Of a DNA stretch of 64,000 nt, positions 51,816-59,517 are shown piece after piece (the stretch's first letter is position 1; the number at the start of each line of letters is the position of its first letter). The notes beneath the pieces are model-generated. The model saw nothing but the letters and a program-made list of their open reading frames with translations. It made no database searches and was not told the DNA's origin. The stretch is taken from positions 1-64,000 of the forward strand of contig JAVHLY010000009.1 in the NCBI GenBank assembly GCA_031081585.1, read 5' to 3'. The translations under genes were made by a program, and so were the position numbers. This DNA is from Armatimonadota bacterium (lineage in GTDB: Bacteria; Sysuimicrobiota; Sysuimicrobiia; Sysuimicrobiales; Humicultoraceae).

Positions 51816-51841
51816 GCGTCTAGACCGAATTACTTTTGGGT
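51816..51841 (+). promoter_or_regulatory. SigB/SigF-type promoter upstream of pilP-pilQ
   Basis: GTCTAG (51816-51821) and GGGTAT (51836-51841) are separated by exactly 14 bases, here AT-rich. This is the third copy of the element at 4741 and 18077. The predicted leader to ATG 51974 is about 125 bases. Confidence 0.72.
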
Positions 51842-51973
51842 ATCGCGGGAACGAGTACGGCCACGGACCGCCACGGCTGTCGGTGGCCGGGTGATCCCGG
51901 TCACGAAGAGCCGGAGACGCCCCGAGCCCCCTGCCGGGGTCACGACCACTCGGTCGACAGAGGAGCCTGCCTG

Positions 51974-52669
51974 ATGGATCGCCTACTCTCCTACGTCCGG
52001 CGCAACCCCGCGATGGCGGGCATCATCGGGGTGCTCGTCGTGGGGATCGCCTACCTGTTGCTGACCGGCGGGGCTCAACCGCCCACCGGGGGATCGGCCG
52101 TGGTCGGCTCGGCGCCCTCCCCCGCGCCGGCTCCTGCACCCGCCGCTGCTTCCCCAGGCCCCGGCGGCGGCGTGATGCCGCCGCCGCCTACACCGGCGGC
52201 CGTCCCACCGCCGCCGCCTCCCCAGGCGGCCGGGCGGGCCGACCCCTTCGCCCCGCTGGTGAAGCCGCAGACCGCGGCCGCGGCGGCGCCCGTGCGACCG
52301 GCACCGGTCCCTCCGCCGGCACCGCTGCCCCCGCCGCTCTTCCCCAGCCCGGAGCCGCCGGCGGCGCCCGGGTCGCCGCCGGCTCCCGTCCCTGAGGCTC
52401 CCACTGCCCCGCCGTCTCCGCAGCGGCTCGCCGCCGGGGCGGAGCTCGTCGGCGTGCTGGGGGATGGCGGGGGTGTGGCCATCATCCGGGTGAGCAACCG
52501 CACGTGGATCGTGTCCGTGGGCGAGCTGATCGAGGACCGCGTCCGCGTGATCAAGATCGACGCGACCAACGGCATCGTCATCCTGCAGGAAGACGGCGAG
52601 AACTTCGAACTGCGTGCCGAAGAGGTGAACCCACCCTATGTCGCCCACTCCCTGGTCCGTGGCTCGTAA
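51974..52669 (+). CDS. PilP/GspC-like pilus alignment protein
   Basis: A 231-residue bitopic protein: an N-terminal membrane helix (AGIIGVLVVGIAYLLLT), then about 110 residues of Pro/Ala-rich linker with a six-proline run and the ADPFAPLV motif seen in PilP/GspC proteins. A C-terminal beta domain (ELVGVLGDGGGVAIIRVSNRTW, then VRVIKIDATNGIVILQEDGE) is an HR-like fold. It would connect PilNO to the secretin. The secretin gene overlaps its end by 32 bases. Confidence 0.78.
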   Translation: MDRLLSYVRRNPAMAGIIGVLVVGIAYLLLTGGAQPPTGGSAVVGSAPSPAPAPAPAAASPGPGGGVMPPPPTPAAVPPPPPPQAAGRADPFAPLVKPQTAAAAAPVRPAPVPPPAPLPPPLFPSPEPPAAPGSPPAPVPEAPTAPPSPQRLAAGAELVGVLGDGGGVAIIRVSNRTWIVSVGELIEDRVRVIKIDATNGIVILQEDGENFELRAEEVNPPYVAHSLVRGS

Positions 52670-54308
52670 GGGGTTCCTGACGACGCGCCACCGCACGCGC
52701 CTCGCCGTGGCCTGCCTGGCGCTGGCGCTGCTGATCGGTGCGCCGGCCTGGCCGGCCCAGGCCGCGGCCGCCCGGGTCACCGGGGTGACGGTGAAAGCCT
52801 TCCCCGGCATCGTCCAGGTGGCGGTGAGCGCCACGGGGCGGCTGACCTTCACGACCACCACGCTCGACGCCCCCACCCGCCTGGTCGTCGACCTCCCCGG
52901 CGCGGTCCTGGCCCACGGCGTGCCGGCCGTGGTCGAGGTGGGTCAGGGGCCGGTGCGGCGGGTGCGGAGCGGGCAGTGGCAGCGCACCCCGCCGGTGGTG
53001 CGCATCACCGTCGACCTGGCCGCGCCCACCGCCTATGAGGTGCGGGCCCTGGGGCCGGGGCTCGTGGTGGCGCGCCTGGCCGTCCCGCGCCCGACGGCGG
53101 GGACCCGGGCGCCCGCCCTCGCAACGGCGCCCCGGCAGGCTGTGGCCGCGGCGTCCGGACCGCGCCTGGCCCAGGCCCCGGCGCAGCAGCCGCCCCCGCC
53201 GGCCCAGGGCGGTCGCATCACCCTCGACCTGCGCAACACCGAGATCGCCGACGTCCTCTCCGCGCTGGCCAAGCTGTGCGGCTTCAACATCGTCACCGAC
53301 GCCTCCGTGCGCGGAACCATCACCGTCCGGCTGGTCGAGGTCACCTGCGACGAGGCGCTGCGCTTCATCCTGGAGGCGAACAACCTGGGCTTCCGCCGGG
53401 TGGGACGCAACCTCATCGTCATGTCGGCGGAGAAGCTGGCCCCGCCCCCGGAGGCGCCCGAGCCCGTGGTCTACATGCTGGGCTTCGCCAACGCCGATCA
53501 GGCGCGGGCGGCGGTGGCCGCGGCGGTGCCGGGGATCCGCGTGGCCATCGACCCGCGCACCAACGCGCTGGTGGTCTTCGGGACCCCGAGCCAGCAGGAG
53601 CAGGTGCAGAAGATCCTGCAGAGCCTCGACATCAAGATCGCCCAGATCCTCATCGAGACCCGCGTGGTGGACATCAGCACGACCGTCCTGCGGGACGCCG
53701 GGCTGGACTGGGGGCTGACCGGGGTGCCGATCACCCAGATCCAGGGGGTTTTCCCGAACCAGATCACGGTGGGCGTCTCCACCTTCGACATCTTCGGCCG
53801 GTTGACGGCGCTCATCCGCGACGGGCGCGCCCGCGTGATCACCGCGCCGCGGCTGGCCGTCCTGGACGGCAACAAGGGGATGGTCAACCTGGGCGAGGAG
53901 ATCCCCATCCCCCAGGTGGACGCCCAGGGCCGCATCACCTTCACCTTCAAGCCGGTGGGGGTCGTGCTGGAGATCACGCCGCGGCTGGGACGCGACGGGA
54001 TCATCACGACCCAGATCACGCCGGAGGTCAGCTCGGTGATCGAGTTCCTGCAGACCGCCGCGGGGCCGGTACCGCGCCTCTCCACCCGCCGGGCCAATAC
54101 GGTGGTGCAGGCCCGCAGCGGCGAGTCCATCGTCATCGCCGGCCTGATCAGCGCCCAGGAGCGGCGCACCATCGTGCGGGTGCCGCTGCTGGGGGATATC
54201 CCGGTGATCGGCTCCCTCTTCCGCCGCACCACGACCGACCGGACGGAGACCGAGGTGATCTTCATCATCACCCCGCAGGTCGTCGACCCGCCGGCGCCCC
54301 GCCCCTGA
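52638..54308 (+). CDS. pilQ: Type IV pilus secretin PilQ
   Basis: A 556-residue secretin with signal peptide (LAVACLALALLIGAPAWPAQA). An AMIN domain (about 48-150, VSATGRLTFTTTTLDAPTRLVVDL) would bind peptidoglycan. A Pro/Ala linker follows, then a secretin/TonB short N domain (about 195-265, DLRNTEIADVLSALAKLCGFN) and an N1/KH-like domain (VVFGTPSQQEQVQKILQSLD). The C-terminal secretin barrel domain has VITAPRLAVLDGNKGMVNLG, VGVVLEITPRLG and VPLLGDIPVIGSLFRR. It forms the outer-membrane pore and is the best evidence for a diderm envelope. Confidence 0.93.
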   Translation: MSPTPWSVARKGFLTTRHRTRLAVACLALALLIGAPAWPAQAAAARVTGVTVKAFPGIVQVAVSATGRLTFTTTTLDAPTRLVVDLPGAVLAHGVPAVVEVGQGPVRRVRSGQWQRTPPVVRITVDLAAPTAYEVRALGPGLVVARLAVPRPTAGTRAPALATAPRQAVAAASGPRLAQAPAQQPPPPAQGGRITLDLRNTEIADVLSALAKLCGFNIVTDASVRGTITVRLVEVTCDEALRFILEANNLGFRRVGRNLIVMSAEKLAPPPEAPEPVVYMLGFANADQARAAVAAAVPGIRVAIDPRTNALVVFGTPSQQEQVQKILQSLDIKIAQILIETRVVDISTTVLRDAGLDWGLTGVPITQIQGVFPNQITVGVSTFDIFGRLTALIRDGRARVITAPRLAVLDGNKGMVNLGEEIPIPQVDAQGRITFTFKPVGVVLEITPRLGRDGIITTQITPEVSSVIEFLQTAAGPVPRLSTRRANTVVQARSGESIVIAGLISAQERRTIVRVPLLGDIPVIGSLFRRTTTDRTETEVIFIITPQVVDPPAPRP

Positions 54309-54350
54309 GGCGGCCGTGGCCGGAGCTTTCTCCGAGGTGGTGTTCAACCC

Positions 54351-54724
54351 ATGCACAGCTCCTGGCGTCACACCTTCATTCTGCCACTCTCGCCCTGACG
54401 CTCTCCGCGTGCAGCCTGGTGGGACTCGGCACCGGGTGGCTCCTGGAGGCGCCGCAGCTCATCTCCCCGCCCAGCGGGGCCACGCTGCCCTGTGGCGCGA
54501 CGTTCGCCTTCTCGTGGAGCCCCGTGACCAATGCGAACCACTACGTCATCGAGGTCTACAACGCCACCAGCGGCGCCCTGGTGACCTCGGCGCAGACCGA
54601 TGCCGACGCGCCCACGGCGACGCTCATCCTGGCCTGCGCCACCTCGTACCGCTGGCGGGTGGCCGCGGCGGCCACCAACGGGGGTCGTCAGTGGAGCGCG
54701 TCGTGGACCTTCGCGGTGCAGTAG
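54351..54724 (+). pseudogene. Lipoprotein with FN3/Ig-like domain, frameshifted in its signal peptide
   Basis: ATG 54351, with GAGGTGG upstream, starts MHSSWRHTFILPL but meets a stop after 15 codons. A one-base backward shift at the CTCTC tract (about 54391) restores LLALTLSAC, a proper lipobox, and runs to the stop at 54724. The mature part is a single fibronectin-III/Ig-like domain (FSWSPVTNANHYVIEVYNA, then TSYRWRVAAAATNGG). The alternative in-frame reading of the second part has no start codon. A sequencing error, a real mutation or programmed slippage all fit. It directly follows the secretin gene. Confidence 0.65.
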
Positions 54725-54732
54725 ACGGAGCG

Positions 54733-55209
54733 GTGCGGCGACTCGCCGTGCTGCCCGGGACCCGCCGGCCCGTGCGCTCCGCCCACGCGGCGCTCCTCGT
54801 GCTGCTGCTCCTTCCCCTCGCCGCCGGGCGGGTCGCCGCTCAGGCGCCGTCCGCCGTGCCGCCTTTCGACACCAGCCGCGTCTACGCCAGCGAGGCGGCG
54901 TTCCAGCAGGCCATCCAGCCCTACCAGGCGGCCATCACCGCCAACCCGGCCAACGCCCGCGCCCATTACTGGCTGGGCGTGGCCTACTTCCACGCCTACC
55001 GCCTCTGGCGGGCCGGCCTCGCTCCCTACGCCGCCGGCTACCTCCCCCGGGCGATCGCGTCCCTGCGGGAGGCGGTGCAGCGCGATCCGGCCTGGCTGTC
55101 GGCCTACCTGGTCCTCCACGACGCCCTCTTCATGGCGGAGCGGCACGACGAGGCGGCCAGGGTGCTGCAGACCTACCTCGACCGGACGCGTCCGGCCGCA
55201 CGGCCCTGA
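54733..55209 (+). CDS. Exported TPR-like protein
   Basis: About 158 residues from GTG 54733, whose ribosome site is weak. A signal peptide (AALLVLLLLPLAAGRVAAQ) is followed by two helical-repeat units: YQAAITANPANARAHYWLGVAYF, then YLPRAIASLREAVQRDPAWL and LVLHDALFMAERHDEAARVLQ. This is a TPR-type scaffold expected in the periplasm. Small TPR lipoproteins or periplasmic proteins (PilF-type) often assist secretin assembly. Its position two genes after pilQ makes that attractive but unproven. Confidence 0.65.
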   Translation: MRRLAVLPGTRRPVRSAHAALLVLLLLPLAAGRVAAQAPSAVPPFDTSRVYASEAAFQQAIQPYQAAITANPANARAHYWLGVAYFHAYRLWRAGLAPYAAGYLPRAIASLREAVQRDPAWLSAYLVLHDALFMAERHDEAARVLQTYLDRTRPAARP

Positions 55210-55320
55210 GCGGGCAGCGACCGGCCGACTCGACCCGACCTCACCGCCCTTCCCACCGGGAACTCCCTGCCCGCCTCGCGCGCTTGCAGGGTGAGACCCT
55301 GCTGCGAGGAGGGATGACCG

Positions 55321-55692
55321 ATGCGGCATGCGCTCGTGCTCTCCGTGATCGGTGTGGCTGTCCTGGCCCTCGCCGTCCCGTCCGCCCTGGCCGCCGCCCC
55401 GGCCACCAAGGCCCCGGCGGCCGCGCAGCCCCGGCCCCGGTCCTTCGTGGTCGAGGGCAAGGTCGTCAAGGTCTCCGGGGACACCTTCGAGATCACCGTC
55501 ACGAAGGTCATCGGCGGCACCGGGGTCAAGGTGGGGGACCACCTCACCATCACCGAGCGCGCGCGAACCCGGTTCCTGCTGAAGGGCAAGGCGGTGAACA
55601 AGAGCGCGCTGAAGGCCGGAGAGCTCCTCCGGGTGGCGGGGGAGTACAAGCCGGCCGGCTTCGAGGCGGTGACGGTGACGATCCTGAAGTGA
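55321..55692 (+). CDS. Small exported beta-rich protein
   Basis: A 123-residue protein with signal peptide (LVLSVIGVAVLALAVPSALA) and a compact beta domain (FVVEGKVVKVSGDTFEITV ... VAGEYKPAGFEAVTVTILK) with the look of an OB-like fold similar to DUF5666 proteins. GAGGAGGGATG lies just upstream of ATG 55321. No partner is obvious; an ECF sigma operon starts eight bases after the stop. Confidence 0.6.
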   Translation: MRHALVLSVIGVAVLALAVPSALAAAPATKAPAAAQPRPRSFVVEGKVVKVSGDTFEITVTKVIGGTGVKVGDHLTITERARTRFLLKGKAVNKSALKAGELLRVAGEYKPAGFEAVTVTILK

Positions 55693-55700
55693 GGTGACGG

Positions 55701-56336
55701 GTGGGCGCGGGTCCGCCGCGCCCACCACCCTCGTGTGGGCGGTCGGTGAAGGACGCCTGGGCGCGGGCGCGGCCGGTGCCGGAGGATGCCGGAGGGGCGG
55801 CGGGAGAGGCGACGCCCCGCGACTTTGCCGCCCTGCTGTCGCGGCACTGGCCGCAGGCCTACCGGTTCGCCTACCGGCTGGCCGGGCGTGCCGACGAGGC
55901 GGAGGAGCTGATGCAGCAGGCCGCGGAGGAAGCCTTCCTCGCCTTCAGCCGGTTCAGGCCGGGCACGCGGTTCGACCGCTGGTTCATGCGCATCCTCTAC
56001 ACGACGTTCCTCGACCGAACCCGGCGGGAGCGCCGCAAGGTCTTCTCCCTGGACGACCTGCCGGAGGGCGCGCTGCCGGCCGGCGCGCAGGGCGACCCCG
56101 AGGCAGCGCTGCTGCAGGCGTTGGACGGCCCGGTGCGCCGGGCGCTGGCCGCCCTCCCTGCCGAGTACCGCGCGGCAGTCGTCCTGGTCGACCTGGAGGG
56201 CCTGCCCTACGACGACGCGGCGGCCATCCTCCACTGCCCCGTGGGCACACTCCGCTCCCGACTGCACCGGGGCCGCCTGGCGCTGCGGGAGTGGCTGCGC
56301 CCCTACGTGGACGCGCTGAGGCGGGAAGAGGCGTGA
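55701..56336 (+). CDS. ECF-type RNA polymerase sigma factor
   Basis: A 211-residue sigma factor with regions 2 and 4 only: LSRHWPQAYRFAYRLAGRADEA, then FRPGTRFDRWFMRILYTTF, and a region-4 helix-turn-helix (GLPYDDAAAILHCPVGTLRSRL). GTG 55701 follows GAGGTGA and is preferred over GTG 55746. The next gene overlaps by four bases and encodes its probable zinc-finger anti-sigma factor, followed by an RseB-like protein. The set resembles the envelope-stress sigma-E module. Confidence 0.88.
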   Translation: MGAGPPRPPPSCGRSVKDAWARARPVPEDAGGAAGEATPRDFAALLSRHWPQAYRFAYRLAGRADEAEELMQQAAEEAFLAFSRFRPGTRFDRWFMRILYTTFLDRTRRERRKVFSLDDLPEGALPAGAQGDPEAALLQALDGPVRRALAALPAEYRAAVVLVDLEGLPYDDAAAILHCPVGTLRSRLHRGRLALREWLRPYVDALRREEA

Positions 56337-56791
56337 CGGACGGCCACCCGGGCGACCGGCTCACCGCCTACCTCGACGGGACGCTGCCGTCGGAGGAGGC
56401 CACCGGGGTGGCCGCCCACCTGGCCGCCTGCCGGGCCTGTCACGGCGTCCTGGAAGACCTGACCGCCGTCCGCCGGCTCCTCCGCGCCCTCCCCGACCCG
56501 GAACCCCCTCCGTGGGTGCTGCCGAAGGTGCTGGCGCGCATCGCGGCCAGGCGGCGGCGGAGGACGCGCCTCCGGTGGATGGTGGCCGCGGCCTGTGCGG
56601 GGGCGCTGCTGGCCCTCGCGCTGAACCTGCCCGTGGACCGCGGGGCGGAACGCACCCTGCCCGGCGCGCACTTCCGACAACACGCCGAGGCTTCCATGCT
56701 CCACCCCCTGGCCGACATCACCCTGGCCGGGTACCTGACAGACGCGTGGCCGTACGAGCCGCTCCACGGCCTCAGGGGGGAACGGCCGTGA
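56333..56791 (+). CDS. Anti-sigma factor with zinc-finger (zf-HC2) domain
   Basis: A 152-residue bitopic protein. Residues 1-45 form the anti-sigma zinc module (LTAYLDGTLPSEEATGVAAH-LAACRACHG), with the H-x3-C-x2-C pattern. A membrane helix (MVAAACAGALLALALNLPV) and a short periplasmic tail follow. It would hold the upstream ECF factor at the membrane. GTG 56333 overlaps the sigma stop and its own stop overlaps the next start. Confidence 0.85.
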   Translation: MTDGHPGDRLTAYLDGTLPSEEATGVAAHLAACRACHGVLEDLTAVRRLLRALPDPEPPPWVLPKVLARIAARRRRRTRLRWMVAAACAGALLALALNLPVDRGAERTLPGAHFRQHAEASMLHPLADITLAGYLTDAWPYEPLHGLRGERP

Positions 56792-57858
56792 TCCCGCTGC
56801 TGTCGGTGGCCGTGGCCTTCCTGCTGCTGGCCCCGGCCGCACCCGTGCGGGCGTCGCCGCCGGCGGCACCGTTGATCCGCGCCGCCCGGGCCGCAACGGA
56901 TGTGGCGTACCGGGGAGAGCAGCTGGTGGCCACGCACCTGGGCGGGGGGGTCCAGGTGACGCTGGTGCGCGTCGAGCACGATCCGCAGGGGTGGACCCGC
57001 TTGGAGTACCGCCCCGTGGGGACGGCCCGCCGGTGGGTGGTCCTGCGCCGCGCCCACGAGGTGATCCGCTACGACCCCGCCACCCGCCGCGGGACCTGGT
57101 CGTCCCGCGACCCGGCCGAGCAGCTCGACGATGACTTTGCGACAGGGCATCTGCCGCTGCTGCAGGACAACTACACGGTGGTCCGCGGGACGGCGACCTT
57201 GCTGGGCCGGCCGGTGGACCGGATCGAGCTGCGGCCGCGCAGCGGGGACCGTCCGACGCGGCGGATCGACGTGGACCGGACGACGGGGCTGGCGCTGCGC
57301 TCCGAGCGCGTGAGCCCCGACGGCCGCCTGGTGCAGCTGACGGCGTTCCTGTCGCTGGAGCTGCTGCCGGCCGGCTGGGCGGCGCGGGTCGGTCCGCCTC
57401 CCGACCTGCGCCTGAAGCGCCGCCCCGCCGCACGCGCGGTCACCCCCGAAGAGGCGGCGAGGCGTCTGGGGCGGCCTTCGCTTACCGTCGCTACCCCCGA
57501 GGGCTTCCGGCGCGTGGCCGACTACCTGCTGGACGGTCCCCGTCCCACCTGGCAGACGATCTACTCCGACGGCGCGAGCACGCTGCTCGTCTCGCGCGAG
57601 CCGGGTGCGTCGCCGCGGCCGCCGGTTGGTAGCCGCCGGCTGGACCGCGCCGGCGGCGCGGTGTGGGTGCACGACATCGGCCTGCAGCGCCTGGTGCACT
57701 GGGCCTACGGCGGGTGGCGCCTCACGATGGTCGGGGAGGTGAGTACCGACAGCCTGCTGGCCGCCGCCGATCGGACGGGGATCGCCGCTCCGCCACGGGC
57801 GTGGGACCGCCTCCTGGGGTGGCTGGCCGAGCGCGGGTTCCCGGGCTTCACGCCCTGA
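56788..57858 (+). CDS. RseB/MucB-like periplasmic regulator
   Basis: A 356-residue exported protein (signal VAVAFLLLAPAAPVRA). The N-terminal domain (about 25-200) has the LolA-like fold of MucB/RseB (VAYRGEQLVATHLGGGVQVTLVRVEH, then GTATLLGRPVDRIELRPRSGD). The C-terminal domain (AVTPEEAARRLGRPSL onward) matches the MucB/RseB second domain. In sigma-E systems RseB shields the anti-sigma factor from proteolysis and senses envelope lipids or LPS. GTG 56788 overlaps the anti-sigma stop. Confidence 0.78.
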   Translation: MIPLLSVAVAFLLLAPAAPVRASPPAAPLIRAARAATDVAYRGEQLVATHLGGGVQVTLVRVEHDPQGWTRLEYRPVGTARRWVVLRRAHEVIRYDPATRRGTWSSRDPAEQLDDDFATGHLPLLQDNYTVVRGTATLLGRPVDRIELRPRSGDRPTRRIDVDRTTGLALRSERVSPDGRLVQLTAFLSLELLPAGWAARVGPPPDLRLKRRPAARAVTPEEAARRLGRPSLTVATPEGFRRVADYLLDGPRPTWQTIYSDGASTLLVSREPGASPRPPVGSRRLDRAGGAVWVHDIGLQRLVHWAYGGWRLTMVGEVSTDSLLAAADRTGIAAPPRAWDRLLGWLAERGFPGFTP

Positions 57859-57883
57859 CGCCGCCGAGGGGAGGACGGAGCGC

Positions 57884-58084
57884 ATGCTGCCGAACGTCGG
57901 ATGGATGGAGCTGACGGTGATCCTGCTGGTCCTCCTGCTGGTCTTCGGCCCGCAGCGCCTCACGGGCCTCGGCGCCTCGCTAGGCCGGGCCCTGCGGGAG
58001 TTCCGGCAGGCTCTGCGCGATGCCGAGGAGGAGGAACCCCACACCCCAAGGACCGATCGCGGGGGGCCGCAGGCCTCAGCCTGA
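57884..58084 (+). CDS. tatA: Twin-arginine translocase subunit TatA/E
   Basis: A 66-residue protein with the Tat hallmark: a short membrane helix (LTVILLVLLLVFGP), the hinge FGPQRLTGLG and an amphipathic helix (ASLGRALREFRQALRDAEEEE). TatA oligomers form the translocation path for folded proteins. No tatC is nearby. It is 25 bases after the RseB-like gene and may belong to the same transcript. Confidence 0.88.
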   Translation: MLPNVGWMELTVILLVLLLVFGPQRLTGLGASLGRALREFRQALRDAEEEEPHTPRTDRGGPQASA

Positions 58085-58215
58085 CGCGGCTCCGCGCCCC
58101 GGGTCCCGACGTCCCCCCTCCCCCGGGCGGGCGCCGGGGGCGCGCGAGCGCGTCGTGGCGACGAGACCGCGGCCCTCCCGGTGCTTCTGGCATAGGCGAC
58201 CGCGGCGCGGCCTGC

Positions 58216-58221
58216 TATGCT
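58216..58221 (+). promoter_or_regulatory. Extended -10 box for leaderless ispD
   Basis: TGC precedes TATGCT (58216-58221), forming an extended -10 element. GTG 58229 lies exactly seven bases after it, where transcription should begin. No -35 box is evident. The pepP-like gene at 61778 has the same layout. Confidence 0.5.
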
Positions 58222-58228
58222 ACGGGCC

Positions 58229-58939
58229 GTGCCCGAGATGTGCGCCCTCATCGTGGCTGCCGGCGACGGGACCCGCATGGGTCCCGGCGAGGCCAAGCCC
58301 TTCCGCCTGCTGGCCGGGCAGCCGATCCTCCTCCACACCCTGACCGCCTTCGAGCGCTGCCAGGCCGTCGAGGCCGTGGTGCTGGTCGTCCGCGGCCAGG
58401 ACGTCGAGCGCGCGTGGGCGCTGGCCCGGGCGGCGGCCTGCCGCAAGGTCATGCGTGTGGTCGCCGGGGGGCCGACGCGGCAGGCGTCGGTGGGGCTGGG
58501 CGTGGCCGCACTGCCTCCAGACGTCGCCGTGGTGGCCGTGCACGACGGCGTCCGCCCGCTGGTGACGCCGGAAGCCATCGCCCGTGTGGTGGCGGCGGCC
58601 CGGACGACCGGCGCGGCGCTGCTGGCCACGAAGGTGGCGGAGACGGTCAAGGTCGTCGAGGGGGACCGGGTGACCCGCACCCTGGACCGCTCGTCGCTGT
58701 GGCTGGCCCAGACCCCGCAGGCCTTCCGCGCCGACTTGCTGCGGCAGGCGCATGCCTACGCGCGGGCCACGGGACTGCTGGCCACCGACGACGCCGCCCT
58801 GGTGGAGGCCATGGGCTACGCGCCGGCCGTGGTCGAGGGCTCGCCCGACAACCTCAAGATCGCCACCCCGGACGACCTGCGGCTGGCGGAAGCCATCCTG
58901 CGGGGGCGCGGGGCGGCCGCTCCGGAGCCGGTCGGGTAG
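58229..58939 (+). CDS. ispD: 2-C-methyl-D-erythritol 4-phosphate cytidylyltransferase IspD
   Basis: A 236-residue nucleotidyltransferase of the MEP isoprenoid pathway, joining CTP and methylerythritol phosphate. Motifs are ALIVAAGDGTRMG, VHDGVRPLVTPEAI, AETVKVVEGDRVTRTLDR, QTPQAFRADLL, TDDAALVEAMGY and NLKIATPDDL. The KQ(F/Y) usually found after the first motif reads KPF here. I use GTG 58229 because of the -10 box seven bases upstream; ATG 58217 and ATG 58238 are in the same frame. ispF follows nine bases after the stop. Confidence 0.92.
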   Translation: MPEMCALIVAAGDGTRMGPGEAKPFRLLAGQPILLHTLTAFERCQAVEAVVLVVRGQDVERAWALARAAACRKVMRVVAGGPTRQASVGLGVAALPPDVAVVAVHDGVRPLVTPEAIARVVAAARTTGAALLATKVAETVKVVEGDRVTRTLDRSSLWLAQTPQAFRADLLRQAHAYARATGLLATDDAALVEAMGYAPAVVEGSPDNLKIATPDDLRLAEAILRGRGAAAPEPVG

Positions 58940-58947
58940 GCGGCGAC

Positions 58948-59517
58948 GTGCGGGTAGGGATCGGCTACGACGTCCACCGGCTGACTCCAGGGCGGCCGCT
59001 GGTCATCGGTGGGGTGACGATCCCCTTCCCGCTGGGGCTCGAGGGGCACTCCGACGCCGACGTCCTCCTGCACGCGGTGGCCGACGCGCTGCTGGGGGCG
59101 GTGGGGGAGGGGGACATCGGCCGGCACTTCCCGCCGGACGACCCGCGCTACCGCCGAGCGCCGAGCACCGACCTGCTGCGCACCGTGGCCTCGCTGCTGG
59201 CGCAGCAGGGCTACGTCCCCGTGAACGTCGACGCCACCGTGGTCGCCGAGGCTCCCCCGCTGGCTCCGCACATCCCGCAGATGCGCCAGGTGATCGCCGC
59301 GATCCTCGCCCTGGACCCGCAAGCCGTCAGCGTCAAGGCCACGACCCACGAGCGCGTGGGCGGACTGGGCCGCGGCGAGGCCATCGCCGCGATGGCCGTG
59401 GTCCTGGTGGCGCGGCGTAGCTGTGAGGCCCAGGCGGAGGCGGCCGCTCCGGGCGGGGTCGCTAGGCCGGAGGGACGGGAAGGCCGGGGTGCCCCCGCGG
59501 GAGGGAGCGGCGCGTGA
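58948..59517 (+). CDS. ispF: 2-C-methyl-D-erythritol 2,4-cyclodiphosphate synthase IspF
   Basis: A 189-residue MEP-pathway cyclase. It has IGYDVHRLTPGRPL and the metal-binding GLEGHSDADVLLHAVADALLG, followed by DIGRHFPPDDPRY, and ends the core with KATTHERVGGLGRGE. The core is complete at about 157 residues; about 30 low-complexity residues extend it beyond the usual length. Starts at GTG 58948 and overlaps dxr by four bases. Confidence 0.93.
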   Translation: MRVGIGYDVHRLTPGRPLVIGGVTIPFPLGLEGHSDADVLLHAVADALLGAVGEGDIGRHFPPDDPRYRRAPSTDLLRTVASLLAQQGYVPVNVDATVVAEAPPLAPHIPQMRQVIAAILALDPQAVSVKATTHERVGGLGRGEAIAAMAVVLVARRSCEAQAEAAAPGGVARPEGREGRGAPAGGSGA

